Below the pieces are notes generated by a model, which did no database searches, was not told the origin of the DNA, and was given only the letters and a program-made list of their open reading frames with translations. From Planctomycetales bacterium (lineage in GTDB: Bacteria > Planctomycetota > Planctomycetia > Isosphaerales > Isosphaeraceae): a DNA stretch of 42,762 bases. A program made the translations under genes and the position numbers. Positions 16,977-25,414 of the stretch are shown here, in pieces; positions within the stretch are counted from its first letter, which is position 1; each line of letters starts with the position of its first letter. The DNA is taken from NCBI GenBank assembly GCA_027451885.1, contig DAIDHX010000133.1, forward strand, positions 1 to 42,762, given 5' to 3'.

Positions 16977-18134
16977 TTACCCTTGCCGGGGCTCTGCGCG
17001 AAACCGCGCGATGGCCCGCGCGGCGGCACTCTCGAGCAAGAGAGCCGCCTTCGCGATCGATTCCTCGACGCTCATTCCATCCTTGCAAAGCTCGAACCAG
17101 GCCGAAACTTCGTGGGCGAGAAGCGGGGGCGCATCGGGCTCGATCCGGCCGGCGATCACGTAGACGGGCTTACCGAGCTTGTGCGCCAGGCGGGCGACGC
17201 CAGCGACCGTTTTGCCGGCCGCGCTCTGGGAGTCGAATTTGCCCTCGCCGGTCAAAACCAGGTCAGCGGACTGGATCCTCTCCTGGAGGTGTGAAGCATG
17301 AACGACGATTTCGATCCCGCGCTCGAGCTGCCCGTGTGCGAACGCGACCAGGCCGCCGCCAAGCCCGCCCGCCGCCCCCGCGCCCGGCAAGTCATGGATC
17401 AAAACCCCCAGGTCTCGCTCCACCACGGCGGCGAAATGCGCCAGGTTTCGAGCGAGAATCTCGACCATCTCCGAGGTCGCCCCTTTTTGAGGGCCGAACA
17501 CATGCGAAGCACCCCGTTCGCCGCACAGGGGATTGTCCACATCACAGGCGACCACGATTTCGACCGCGCCCAGCCCCGCGAATGCAGGCTCAGGATCGAT
17601 CCTGTGGAGCCTGGCCAGCGCGCCGCCGCCGGGTCCCAGCTCACTGCCAGTCGCGTCGAGCAAGCGGTATCCGAGCGCCTGGGCCATGCCCGCTCCACCA
17701 TCATTCGTTGCGCTGCCGCCAATGCCCACGATCACGCGCTTCGCCCCCGCGGCAAGCGCTGCACGCAGCAGCTCACCGGTGCCGCGCGTCGTTGCCCGCA
17801 AGGGATCGCGCGCCTCGGGAGAAATCAGCGCAAGGCCCGAAGCCCTGGCCATCTCAATCACCGCCGTCCGGCCGTCACCCAGAATCCCATACGACGCATC
17901 AACTGGGTCGCCAAGCGGACCCGTCACCCGTATCGGTGCGGAAACCTGCCCCCCCGTGGCGGCGACGAGCGCGTCCATCGTGCCCTCGCCGCCGTCCGCC
18001 ATGGGCGCCAGGTCAACCTGAGCGCCAGGTGCGGCGTTCAAGATCCCGCGCTCAATCGCGTGTGCGGCCTCAGGCGCGGTGAGGCTGCCGCGGAACTTGT
18101 CGGGCGCAACCAGAACTCGCAGGGTGTTGCTCAT
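16977..18134 (-). CDS. glxK: Glycerate 2-kinase (GlxK/GarK family)
   Basis: A 385-residue type-I glycerate kinase, which forms 2-phosphoglycerate from glycerate. Recognisable blocks are LVAPDKFRGSLTAPEAA at the N-terminus, APMADGGEGTMDAL, EMARASGLALI, GIGGSATNDGGAGMAQALG and DLVLTGEGKFDSQSAAGKT. Length is typical. It is the first gene of the minus-strand run glxK-thiL-tsaE and diverges from the blaI-like gene. No other glyoxylate or glycerate genes are in the window. Confidence 0.93.
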   Translation of the reverse strand: MSNTLRVLVAPDKFRGSLTAPEAAHAIERGILNAAPGAQVDLAPMADGGEGTMDALVAATGGQVSAPIRVTGPLGDPVDASYGILGDGRTAVIEMARASGLALISPEARDPLRATTRGTGELLRAALAAGAKRVIVGIGGSATNDGGAGMAQALGYRLLDATGSELGPGGGALARLHRIDPEPAFAGLGAVEIVVACDVDNPLCGERGASHVFGPQKGATSEMVEILARNLAHFAAVVERDLGVLIHDLPGAGAAGGLGGGLVAFAHGQLERGIEIVVHASHLQERIQSADLVLTGEGKFDSQSAAGKTVAGVARLAHKLGKPVYVIAGRIEPDAPPLLAHEVSAWFELCKDGMSVEESIAKAALLLESAAARAIARFRAEPRQG

Positions 18135-18224
18135 CGCCCGTTAGGCTCGGCAATCACCACCCAGTTGTCAAGAAGTGGGGCGCACAAGCCGGCGAATGCC
18201 GCGAGTAAACCGATGGGTCGGTCC

Positions 18225-18252
18225 TTGACGGCGTACAATTGAACGCTATGAT
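18225..18252 (+). promoter_or_regulatory. Promoter of the blaI-M56 operon
   Basis: TTGACG (18225-18230) and TATGAT (18247-18252) are separated by 16 bp. The spacer is exactly the first operator copy, so repressor binding would block RNA polymerase. Transcription would start near 18259. Confidence 0.75.
18231..18246. promoter_or_regulatory. BlaI-type operator 1
   Basis: GCGTACAATTGAACGC is a 16-bp near-perfect palindrome, with mismatch only at one symmetric pair (A/A). It fills the -35/-10 spacer. MecI/BlaI repressors bind TACA-N-TGTA-type dyads, and the TACA half is present here. Confidence 0.75.
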
Positions 18253-18253
18253 G

Positions 18254-18269
18254 GCGTACAAGTGAACGC
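18254..18269. promoter_or_regulatory. BlaI-type operator 2
   Basis: GCGTACAAGTGAACGC differs from operator 1 by one base and lies 23 bp downstream in the same orientation, directly after the -10 box and over the transcription start. The spacing is close to two helix turns, which suits cooperative binding of two dimers. Confidence 0.75.
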
Positions 18270-18286
18270 CAATGAGGAGGAGCGAG

Positions 18287-18670
18287 ATGTCCAAACGACC
18301 CGCGCCGGCGAAATCCGAGCTGGAGATCGCCCGCATCGTCTGGAAGCTGGGCGGGGCAACGGTCCGGCAGGTGCTGGACGAGCTGCCGCCGGAGCGAGGG
18401 CTCGACTTCAAGACGGTGCAGACCTACCTGCGCCGGCTCGAGGCCAAGGGGTATTTGAAGACGCATCGTGAGGGACGGAGCAATGTCTATCGCCCCACGG
18501 TGCGCCCCGGGAAGGTCATCGGCGAGGTGATGGACGACCTGGTGAAGAGCCTGTTTGACGGTGAGGTGCTCTCCTTGTTTCAGCATTTCGTGCGTGATCG
18601 AGGCTTATCCGCGGACGAGGTTCAGAAGCTCCGGCAGCTTCTGGATCAGGCCGAGAGGGAATCCCAATGA
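18287..18670 (+). CDS. BlaI/MecI/CopY-family transcriptional repressor
   Basis: A 127-residue winged-helix repressor. The DNA-binding part covers residues 1-75 (ELEIARIVWKLGGATVRQVLDEL, then TVQTYLRRLEAKGYL and GRSNVYRPTV). The C-terminal dimerisation helix region contains SLFDGEVLSLFQHFV. ATG 18287 is preferred over ATG 18272 because GAGGAGG (18274-18280) sits 6 bp before it. The stop overlaps the next start (ATGA), so it is coupled to the M56 protease. Two operators in its own promoter indicate self-repression, relieved when the protease inactivates the repressor, as in BlaR1-BlaI. No beta-lactamase gene is nearby, so the signal is not known. Confidence 0.92.
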   Translation: MSKRPAPAKSELEIARIVWKLGGATVRQVLDELPPERGLDFKTVQTYLRRLEAKGYLKTHREGRSNVYRPTVRPGKVIGEVMDDLVKSLFDGEVLSLFQHFVRDRGLSADEVQKLRQLLDQAERESQ

Positions 18671-20703
18671 ACCAGTCGCTCGCGGGTTGGGTTGGGCTTG
18701 TCTGGACGCAGACGTGGCAAGTGAGCGCGGCGGCGCTTGCGGCTGGGCTGATTGTGCGGCTGTGCTGCCGCCGGAGACCCCGTCTGGCGTATGCGCTGTG
18801 GATGCTCGTTGTATTCAAGGCGCTTGTGCCTCCCTTGTGGAGCAGCCCGACGAGCGTCTTTAGCTGGGCGGGATCGAGCGGCCGGGTCATCGCCGCGCCG
18901 ACTTCAAGATTGCACCGGCTTGCGGCTGACATACCGGCCTCAGCGCAGGCGACGGCCGCGGCTGCGCACGATCCGCGGGTCGATCCGTCTGGGGGTGACC
19001 GGGTCGCAATCGGCTTCGCGGGGCTCTGGCTATTCGGCTGCGCGGGCCTTGCGGCGTGGATCATTCTCGGGCACCTGATCACAACCAGGCGTATCGCGCG
19101 CAGCGCCATTGCGCCGCCGCGGGAAGTCGCGGCCTTGATGGCCGAGATCGCGCGTGAGATCGGGCTGAAGCAGCGGGTTGAACTGGTGGTCAGCCGGGCG
19201 CCGATCGGTCCCGCGGTCTGCGGCCCGCTACGGCCGCGCGTGCTCTTGCCCGCCGTGATGCTGGGCTCAACATCTCCGGCCGAGCTCCGGCTGATCCTGG
19301 CGCACGAGCTCACTCACATCCGCAGAGGTGATCTCCTCGCAGGCTGGATCCAGCTCGCCGCGCAGCTTGTCTGGTGGTTTCACCCCCTGGTCTGGTGGGC
19401 GAATCGGCAAGCCTGCCGCGAGCGCGAGCGCGCCTGCGACCTGGACGTCGTTGCCGGATCCGGCTGCCGCCCGCTCGAGTACGCCCGCGTCTTGCTGGGC
19501 GTCATCGAACGAAACTTGCAGTGTCAGTCGCCTGTCACGTTTCCGGGGCTTCGCGCCCTGGAGGTCACTTCTCGAAGACTGGAGCTCATCATGCAACATG
19601 CGCATTCACAGTCACGATGGTCCGCACGAGTTGCCGGGCTCGCCTTCGCGGCGGGGATTGCGGTTCTGATCCCAGGCGCGGGGCTGGATCGAGACCAGGA
19701 CGCGCCCGCACGCGGCCAGCCGAACGCCCCTCGCTCGGGCGCTTCCAGCGCCGCTGCCAGGGCCACGGCCATCGCGCAAGACGAGGGCCAGGCAGAGATC
19801 ATCGCCGTTCAGGCACGCCTGCAGGTGAAGGAGCGTCGCCTGGAATGGGCGCGAAGGATGTGGCAAAAAGGGTACGTCTCCCGGGCTGTTTTGCACGCGG
19901 AAGAGCGGGCGTTTCAGCAGGCCCGCACGGAATGGGAAACTGCGCTCGCAGCCGTGCGGACGGTGTCGATCAAGGGCGTCGTGCGCGAAAAAGCAACCCA
20001 TCGCCCGCTCGCCGGCGTGCGGGTGACCATCGCGAGCGCGGAACGCGAGCCCGGGTCGGCCGTCACCGACCGCAATGGCCGCTACAGCATTGATAACCTG
20101 CCGGGCGCCCGGGAGTATTCGATCACCGCGCTGCCGCCCCGCGGCGAACCCTACTTCATCGCCAGTCGAACCATCAGCGAGCAGATTCCAGCTTCGCTCG
20201 ATCTCGAGCTGATCCGCGGAATTCCCTTTCGCGTCCGCGTGGTCGACAATCAGACGGGCAAACCCGTGCGCGGCTCCATTGCGTACTTTCCCCTGAGCCC
20301 GAACGACCCGTTCGCGCGGGGCGTGAACGGCTATGTGACCGGCGGAAAGGCAACCATCGGCGCGTTTTACGAGTCCGAGGCGACCGAGGATGGTGAATTC
20401 TTTGGTGCTGTGCTCGCTGGGCCCGGGATTCTCTGCTTCAGGTATCCGTACGAGGCGGGGGACGAAAGCCGAACGGACTTCCCCGTCATCGTGGAATATC
20501 CCGACGGCAAGGCCCACATCAAGCTGACAGATCAGGACCGCGAACACGGCCCCATGGCATTCGTGCCGATCCAGTCAGCCCCAATCGCGTGGGGCGCACT
20601 GCCACTTCAGCAGTATGCCGGCGTGCTCGCCATTGATCCCAGGCCAGGCGCGGAGTCGGTGTTGTACGAGCTGAAAATCCCGCCACGCAAGCCCACGAAA
20701 TAA
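18667..20703 (+). CDS. M56 (BlaR1/MecR1-like) membrane metalloprotease with carboxypeptidase-regulatory-like domain
   Basis: A 678-residue membrane protein. Helices lie near 18-32, 42-58 and 115-137, and another near 320-337. The zinc-protease motif HELTH is at 213-217, with the third ligand region RERERACDLD at 251-260, so the cytosolic protease looks active. After the last helix comes a helical stretch (375-430) resembling a coiled coil. Residues 433-510 then form a carboxypeptidase-regulatory-like beta fold (KGVVREKATHRPLAGVRVTI, DRNGRYSIDNLPG), and a beta-rich tail follows to 678. Classical BlaR1 has a penicillin-binding sensor instead; no SxxK active site of that type was seen. It probably senses an envelope signal and cleaves or triggers the coupled repressor. 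Confidence 0.88.
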   Translation: MNQSLAGWVGLVWTQTWQVSAAALAAGLIVRLCCRRRPRLAYALWMLVVFKALVPPLWSSPTSVFSWAGSSGRVIAAPTSRLHRLAADIPASAQATAAAAHDPRVDPSGGDRVAIGFAGLWLFGCAGLAAWIILGHLITTRRIARSAIAPPREVAALMAEIAREIGLKQRVELVVSRAPIGPAVCGPLRPRVLLPAVMLGSTSPAELRLILAHELTHIRRGDLLAGWIQLAAQLVWWFHPLVWWANRQACRERERACDLDVVAGSGCRPLEYARVLLGVIERNLQCQSPVTFPGLRALEVTSRRLELIMQHAHSQSRWSARVAGLAFAAGIAVLIPGAGLDRDQDAPARGQPNAPRSGASSAAARATAIAQDEGQAEIIAVQARLQVKERRLEWARRMWQKGYVSRAVLHAEERAFQQARTEWETALAAVRTVSIKGVVREKATHRPLAGVRVTIASAEREPGSAVTDRNGRYSIDNLPGAREYSITALPPRGEPYFIASRTISEQIPASLDLELIRGIPFRVRVVDNQTGKPVRGSIAYFPLSPNDPFARGVNGYVTGGKATIGAFYESEATEDGEFFGAVLAGPGILCFRYPYEAGDESRTDFPVIVEYPDGKAHIKLTDQDREHGPMAFVPIQSAPIAWGALPLQQYAGVLAIDPRPGAESVLYELKIPPRKPTK

Positions 20704-20730
20704 GTCGCGGTGAGTCCGAGGGGATCGCCT

Positions 20731-20919
20731 TTATGCCCGATCCGTGGCTTCACAAAGCTCGGCAGGCAACTCGAAGACGATCTCCTCACGCCTGACAGAA
20801 ATGTCGTCGGGCGCCTCAATCCCAATCCGAACCGAGTTGCGGTCGATCTTCACGATCGTCACCCGGATGTCAGAGCCCACCTTGAATCCCTGCCCGAGCT
20901 TCCTGCTCAGTACCAGCAT
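20731..20919 (-). CDS. csrA: Translational regulator CsrA
   Basis: A 62-residue RNA-binding protein that binds GGA-containing leader hairpins. It begins MLVLSRKLGQGFKVG and contains VRIGIEAPDDISVRREEI, with the RNA-contacting Arg of the VxREEI block conserved. The ATG at 20919 is preceded by AGGAGGAGGGG, an unusually strong ribosome site that itself contains GGA, so autoregulation is plausible. The frame is open upstream to 21015, but that part is not CsrA-like. It converges on the M56 gene (27 bp between stops). No fliW or flagellar genes are in the window. Confidence 0.95.
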   Translation of the reverse strand: MLVLSRKLGQGFKVGSDIRVTIVKIDRNSVRIGIEAPDDISVRREEIVFELPAELCEATDRA

Positions 20920-21273
20920 GACCCCTCCTCCTTGAGCAAACAGGTTCCGACTCCAGCACTTCTGGAGCCAGGATAGACACCCCTCAAACACAGCACTTTC
21001 CATGCCAACCGTCAAATTCAGACCATTCGCACATCTTGAGGGGAATTCGTAAAAACTGCCGAAGTCCCGTCAAAATCGTGAGATTCCGACGCCCGTCTCC
21101 ACCGGCTGCCATGTCCGACGATTCCGACGCAGGTTACAATCGGGCCCGAAATTGCAAGATTTACATGAATGCGGTGCCTATCCTTGCCGCAACAGTGACT
21201 GTAATTCTTACAATCGCTCAGCGAGTGTTGTCAAATTGGCGCGAACAGGCGTTCTGCGCTGGATATCCGGGGG
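20920..21273. other. Divergent intergenic region csrA / YfhO-like gene
   Basis: This 354-bp region is noticeably more A+T-rich than the genes on either side. It must hold promoters in both directions. One minus-strand candidate is listed separately. No small gene was found. Confidence 0.5.
21205..21234 (-). promoter_or_regulatory. Candidate csrA promoter
   Basis: On the minus strand a perfect TTGACA (21229-21234) is followed after 18 bp by TAAGAA (21205-21210). The -10 match is weak. If real, the csrA leader would be about 280 nt long. Confidence 0.25.
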
Positions 21274-23862
21274 TTGAGCTTGTCAGTCTCCCAGGGGAAA
21301 GCGTGGTTCAGCAGCGCAGGATGGGTCGTTTTTACAATTCTGTGTGTGCTGGCATGGATGTTTCCGATTGGAGCAGGTGGGCAGATGCCGGTTGGGGGGG
21401 ATGTGACCGGCTTTTTCATTGGGCTCATGAGCTTCCTGGGTGAGTCGTATCGCGCCGGGCGACTGCCACTGTGGAACGACCTGTGGGGATACGGCTTCGC
21501 GGGGGTGTCTGAGAGTCAGATGGGTGTGTTCTATCCCCCGCACTGGCTGTGCTATCGCTGGTTCGCGGTGGAAACGGCCTATGTGCTTTCTCTGGTTGCA
21601 CATACGGTTGTGGGGGCGATTGGCGTGTTCTGGCTTGGGCGCAGGCTCGCGCTTTCGCCCATGGCGGCCAGCCTGGCGGCGGTGGCCTGGTCAGCGAGCG
21701 GGTTTGCCTTGATCCACCTTGCCCATCCCTGGGGCTATACGACGGGCTGCTGGATGCCCTGGGCCCTGGGACTTGCGTGGATGATCTTGAGCCAGGAGGG
21801 GGGGCCGGGGTTGTTGCGGCGATCGCTCGGGCTTGGGCTGGTGCTGGCGCTTCAGATGCTGCCGGGTCACTTTCAGCTTGCGTTTCAGACGCAGGTGGCG
21901 ATTGCGATCCTGGTAGGCTGGCTTCTGCTTGAGAATCTCGCCCGCCGCCTGCGCCGGGGGGGCGATCCAGGCTCGCGGACTTACCCGGCTCTGGGCGTTG
22001 GCCGTGGATCGCTGGTCGTGTCTGGCGTGCTCTTCGCATTTGCGCTCGCGAGCTCACAGCTTCTACCCACGGCCAGGCTGGCGCGGCTTGCGAGCGATCA
22101 ACGCGGGTTTGAGTATCTCTCCGGCTTCGCATCCACGCCGTTCCACCTGGTGAGCTGGGTTGCTCCAGGACTCTTTCATCGTTCCAGGCTCTGGCGGCCG
22201 ATCGTCTGGGATCCATTTCATACGTCACCGGAAGAGAATCTCGCCTACGTGGGCCTTGTGCCATTTTTCCTGGCGATTCTGGCGTTGGGCCGATTGAGCT
22301 GGCGTGATCGGGCCGTCCGGGCGCTCGGTGCGCTTGCGGCGATTTCGCTCTTCTTGAGTCTGGGACCGTATGTGCCCGGGTTTCGAATCCTGATCGAGCT
22401 GCCGGGCTTTTCGTTCTTCCGCGCTCCCGCGCGCTGGACGCTCGTCACGTCTCTGGCCGTCTCCCTGCTGGCGGGAAAGGGACTCGACGGCTGGCTTTCG
22501 TGGCGGAAGCCTGCGCGTGGTCTTGCAGCATTGTCGGCGGTTGGTATCGGCTGGATTGCCTTGACGCTCGCGGTCCTGGAGCTTGCGATCGCCTGGGGTG
22601 GGAGCGCCTCCTCGTCCGGGATTTCGCGGGGATTTGACCGGGCGTTCCAGCTCATGCCGTGGGAAGGTGATCCGCCGTTCGCCGCCGTGATCGCCCGGGT
22701 TTCTCAGCCCGATGTGGATTCGCGCATCCCCGCTGGCGCTCCCCCCTCGGTCGCGCTGCGCAAAAGCGTGAAGCCGTCCAGTCTCGCCCTGGAACGGGTA
22801 AGGATTTACACACGCGAACTGGGCGAGACCGCGGTGTTGTTCGCGGTTTTGCTGGCGGTGGCGATGCTGGCGTCTCGATTCGGGCCCAGGCGGACGCAGG
22901 CCGCCTTGCTCACGCTGGCGATCGCCGATCTGCTCGTACTTTCCCGGCACCGGCTGGTTGATGTTGCACCCTTGCGATCACTCGTCGAGCAAAGCCCTGT
23001 GCTCAGGAAGCTCGCGAGCGAACCGCGCGGAACGCGCGTGGCTGCGCATCTGGGCAACTTGCCGATCCGCGCCGGGGCGGACACCCTTGCCGCCTATCGC
23101 ACGCTCAACCTGCCCGCCCTGGAATCGCTCACCGCTCTCGCTGGCAGCCTTGCCGTGGACTCGAGCGGAAACTCAGGCGCTGCCCAGGCCCAGTACGCCG
23201 CGGGTGTGGGCGTGCGCTTGTTTGATCCAGTCGAGCTACGCACGCTCGAGCTCGTGCATCGCGACCCTGGCCCGATCGAGATCGTGGAGGACCCGACACT
23301 CGCGAGCTGGCTCTTCGGCGCGGACTGGGTTGCCGAGCAGGGCAGTTGGGTCCGCCGTTTCGGCATCTTACGCAACCAGGGAGCTCCGGTGCGCGCATGG
23401 TTCATACCGGAGACCGCCGATCTCGACCTCGGGATCCTTGCTCAGTGGTCAGGCGATGTGCGCGAAATCCTTGCGCTTGTGCGTGAAGCGTTTCCACTCC
23501 TCGAAATCTCGAGCACCCCTGAACAATCCTCGATCCTTGTCGATACCGACGAGCCGGGGTGGATCATGATCTCCCGGCTGCACGATCCTCAGTGGTCCGC
23601 ATCCTGGGCCGACGAGGACGGTACGATCCGCGACGCCGAAATTCTATCGGCCTGTCCCCAGGCAAGCCGCGCTGGCGGTTGGCAGCGAATCCGGGTCGAA
23701 AACCCCGGGCGGTCGATGCTCGAGCTGGAATACCTGAGCGATGACGTCGAGCTCGGAATCGGCCTCTCCATTCTGGCAGGGAGTTCCTGGCTTGTGCTCT
23801 TCGCCTGCACCCATTTGCCGGTTCGAAGCAGGGCCCAGCCCACTCCCGTGGACCGCGTTTGA
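21274..23862 (+). CDS. YfhO-like polytopic membrane protein (putative GT-C type)
   Basis: An 862-residue integral membrane protein. The first two thirds consist of many hydrophobic helices (from about 12 to 530). The early loop has GGDVTGFFIGL and RAGRLPLWNDLWGYGFAG...GVFYPPHWL, the pattern of YfhO and related GT-C-like proteins, where an Asp after the first helix and the Pro-Leu-Trp-Asn loop are conserved. A soluble domain (about 575-830) and one last helix (about 832-848) follow. YfhO-type proteins glycosylate surface polymers with lipid-linked sugars; whether that holds here is unknown. The start is taken as TTG 21274, after a G-rich stretch, and is not certain. It stands alone between divergent csrA and a convergent DUF1559 gene. 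Confidence 0.7.
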   Translation: MSLSVSQGKAWFSSAGWVVFTILCVLAWMFPIGAGGQMPVGGDVTGFFIGLMSFLGESYRAGRLPLWNDLWGYGFAGVSESQMGVFYPPHWLCYRWFAVETAYVLSLVAHTVVGAIGVFWLGRRLALSPMAASLAAVAWSASGFALIHLAHPWGYTTGCWMPWALGLAWMILSQEGGPGLLRRSLGLGLVLALQMLPGHFQLAFQTQVAIAILVGWLLLENLARRLRRGGDPGSRTYPALGVGRGSLVVSGVLFAFALASSQLLPTARLARLASDQRGFEYLSGFASTPFHLVSWVAPGLFHRSRLWRPIVWDPFHTSPEENLAYVGLVPFFLAILALGRLSWRDRAVRALGALAAISLFLSLGPYVPGFRILIELPGFSFFRAPARWTLVTSLAVSLLAGKGLDGWLSWRKPARGLAALSAVGIGWIALTLAVLELAIAWGGSASSSGISRGFDRAFQLMPWEGDPPFAAVIARVSQPDVDSRIPAGAPPSVALRKSVKPSSLALERVRIYTRELGETAVLFAVLLAVAMLASRFGPRRTQAALLTLAIADLLVLSRHRLVDVAPLRSLVEQSPVLRKLASEPRGTRVAAHLGNLPIRAGADTLAAYRTLNLPALESLTALAGSLAVDSSGNSGAAQAQYAAGVGVRLFDPVELRTLELVHRDPGPIEIVEDPTLASWLFGADWVAEQGSWVRRFGILRNQGAPVRAWFIPETADLDLGILAQWSGDVREILALVREAFPLLEISSTPEQSSILVDTDEPGWIMISRLHDPQWSASWADEDGTIRDAEILSACPQASRAGGWQRIRVENPGRSMLELEYLSDDVELGIGLSILAGSSWLVLFACTHLPVRSRAQPTPVDRV

Positions 23863-23897
23863 GCGAGGCTTCAACAGGATCAATCGAGACCGCCGCA

Positions 23898-23920
23898 GCG
23901 CCCGAAATCGTCTCGGGCGC
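23898..23920. terminator. GC-rich hairpin between convergent genes
   Basis: A perfect 8-bp stem GCGCCCGA / TCGGGCGC with a 7-nt loop lies 36 bp after the YfhO-like stop and before the convergent DUF1559 stop. No T-tract follows in either direction, so it may only be a pause or RNA-stability element. Confidence 0.35.
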
Positions 23921-24099
23921 GCCTGATCATTCCATCGGTCCTTGCGCTCTCAAAAGAGACCGAGCCATCACTCCCCAGAAATGCCTGATCTTGATCCTGG
24001 GAGCAATCGGAGCCTTTCAATCAAAAGCCGAGAACGCCCTGGAATCGCTTGGCCAGCGCGTGTGGTTGGTCGTGAACCAATTCGACTCAGAGTGATTTG

Positions 24100-25122
24100 T
24101 TAAAAGGCGCCTTCATCGACGATCTCACCCCCCGCCACGGTTCCGAGCGCGCGCCAGGCCATGCCGTCAATGGTGGATTTGACAAACCGCGCAGCGCCGT
24201 CGCCAAAGAGGGCGTTGACGCCGCCGGGGTGATATGAGCGAGCGTTGATCGCGGCGAATGTGGGACCGCCGTTCTCCTCGTTTTTGCCGTTGAGATCGAG
24301 ATCCATTCCGGGGTAGTAGACCCTGCCAAGGATTATCTTGTTGGGCGGCCAGGCGGTTGTGAATCCGCCGGCGTGGACGTGTCCGTCGGACCATTCGGTG
24401 TGGAACTCAAACTGATTGAGTGTGATGCAGGCGCCGTTGTCATATTCCGGGGCGACGAGGAGGGGATTCGCATATGGGCTGGGAATCTGGTTGGGATCAT
24501 TGACCGATGGCAGGGTTATAAAACGGCAATTGGAAGCCGTCTGGTAAGCCTTGACCTCCGCCGCGAGCACGGTTTGAGCAAGCCCATCGGTGAACTCGGC
24601 CAGCCGTCGGCTTCGGTTCGGACCAAACGCCGACCGCGTCCATGGCCCGCTGAATCCTCCCCAGACAAACCAGTCGCCGCCACACAGGCCGTAATTCACC
24701 ACGCCAGCGATCCCGTAGTCATGCGTGGAAGGGGCCGGCCGGATCTCGCTGGGGCAAAGAAACACGGCAACGGAAAGCATCACGACCGTCGCGTTCGTTG
24801 GATCTTCCTTGAAGACCCCGATGTTGGCGGCATTGTAGAGCGGGTTACCCTCGAGATAAGGCAAAACGCGAGCCTGGGCGCTCCAGCCGGTGTCGTAGAA
24901 GACCGTGTTGTTTGCTCCTGAGAGCGACATCGACATCGGAAATACACCCAGGGTCGTATGATAGTTGTGCAGGCCGAGCCCGATCTGTTTCAGATGATTC
25001 AAGCACTGGAGCCGCCGGCCTGCCTCCCGCGCCGCCTGGACCGCCGGCAACAGAAGCGCGACCAAAAGGGCAATGATCGCAATCACCACCATCAGCTCGA
25101 TCAAGGTAAACGCCCTGCGCAT
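24100..25122 (-). CDS. DUF1559 protein with pilin-like N-terminus (copy 1)
   Basis: A 340-residue planctomycete-specific secreted protein. The N-terminus is a type-IV-pilin/pseudopilin signal (MRRAFTLIELMVVIAIIALL), with the prepilin Glu in FTLIEL, followed by LPAVQAAREAGRRLQCLNHLKQIGL. The C-terminus has the DUF1559 hallmark YHPGGVNALFGDGAARFV. The ATG at 25122 was chosen because the prepilin signal starts there; 34 further upstream codons are open but unlike the family. These proteins occur in dozens of copies per planctomycete genome and their role is unsettled. It diverges from argC. Confidence 0.93.
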   Translation of the reverse strand: MRRAFTLIELMVVIAIIALLVALLLPAVQAAREAGRRLQCLNHLKQIGLGLHNYHTTLGVFPMSMSLSGANNTVFYDTGWSAQARVLPYLEGNPLYNAANIGVFKEDPTNATVVMLSVAVFLCPSEIRPAPSTHDYGIAGVVNYGLCGGDWFVWGGFSGPWTRSAFGPNRSRRLAEFTDGLAQTVLAAEVKAYQTASNCRFITLPSVNDPNQIPSPYANPLLVAPEYDNGACITLNQFEFHTEWSDGHVHAGGFTTAWPPNKIILGRVYYPGMDLDLNGKNEENGGPTFAAINARSYHPGGVNALFGDGAARFVKSTIDGMAWRALGTVAGGEIVDEGAF

Positions 25123-25162
25123 GGCCTGCTCCACGCCGTCACGACCGGAATTGATTGGACCT

Positions 25163-25176
25163 ATGACAAATGTCAT
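25163..25176. promoter_or_regulatory. Perfect 14-bp palindrome upstream of DUF1559 copy 1
   Basis: ATGACA-AA-TGTCAT is a dyad 41 bp upstream of the gene start. On the minus strand it contains TTGTCA, a possible -35, without a clear -10. It may be an operator. Confidence 0.3.
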
Positions 25177-25267
25177 GATAGGCGTCGAGTCCGCCGGCCG
25201 CAAGCCTCCCGACGGAAGGAGCACTCCGCGGCGGGATGGCGGGTACGTTTGCGAACCTTGATCCTGT

Positions 25268-25298
25268 CGCCAGGCTCGAAGGTCCAGCGAGCCTGGCG
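25268..25298. promoter_or_regulatory. Strong 11-bp-stem hairpin in the argC leader
   Basis: CGCCAGGCTCG pairs perfectly with CGAGCCTGGCG around a 9-nt loop. It lies 117 bp before the argC start. No T-run follows, so a simple terminator is unlikely; a leader RNA element or protein site is possible. Confidence 0.5.
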
Positions 25299-25315
25299 TT
25301 GAGCGGCTTGCACTT

Positions 25316-25361
25316 GTCGGGAAGTCGGCGGATTTCTACCGTTTGGTAGGTGATGCCCGAC
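25316..25361. promoter_or_regulatory. Nested hairpin in the argC leader
   Basis: An outer stem GTCGGG (25316-25321) / CCCGAC (25356-25361) encloses an inner stem CTACC (25336-25340) / GGTAG (25345-25349) with loop GTTT. It follows the 11-bp hairpin by 17 bp and precedes the GTG of argC by 53 bp. Confidence 0.4.
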
Positions 25362-25414
25362 TCGGGGGCTGCTGGGGCTGTGTTCGAATCACCGGGGAAT
25401 GATCTGGGGGTGCC

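Noticed and set aside
18131-18586. 151-codon minus-strand ORF opposite blaI
   Set aside because: It is antisense to the repressor gene and spans the promoter and operators.
23859-24095. 78-codon ORF after the YfhO-like gene
   Set aside because: It starts at TTG overlapping the previous stop, covers a GC-rich hairpin, and has no recognisable feature.
25375-25400. T-loop-like GTTCGAATC sequence before argC
   Set aside because: No acceptor, D-arm or anticodon stem could be built around it, so it is not a tRNA.
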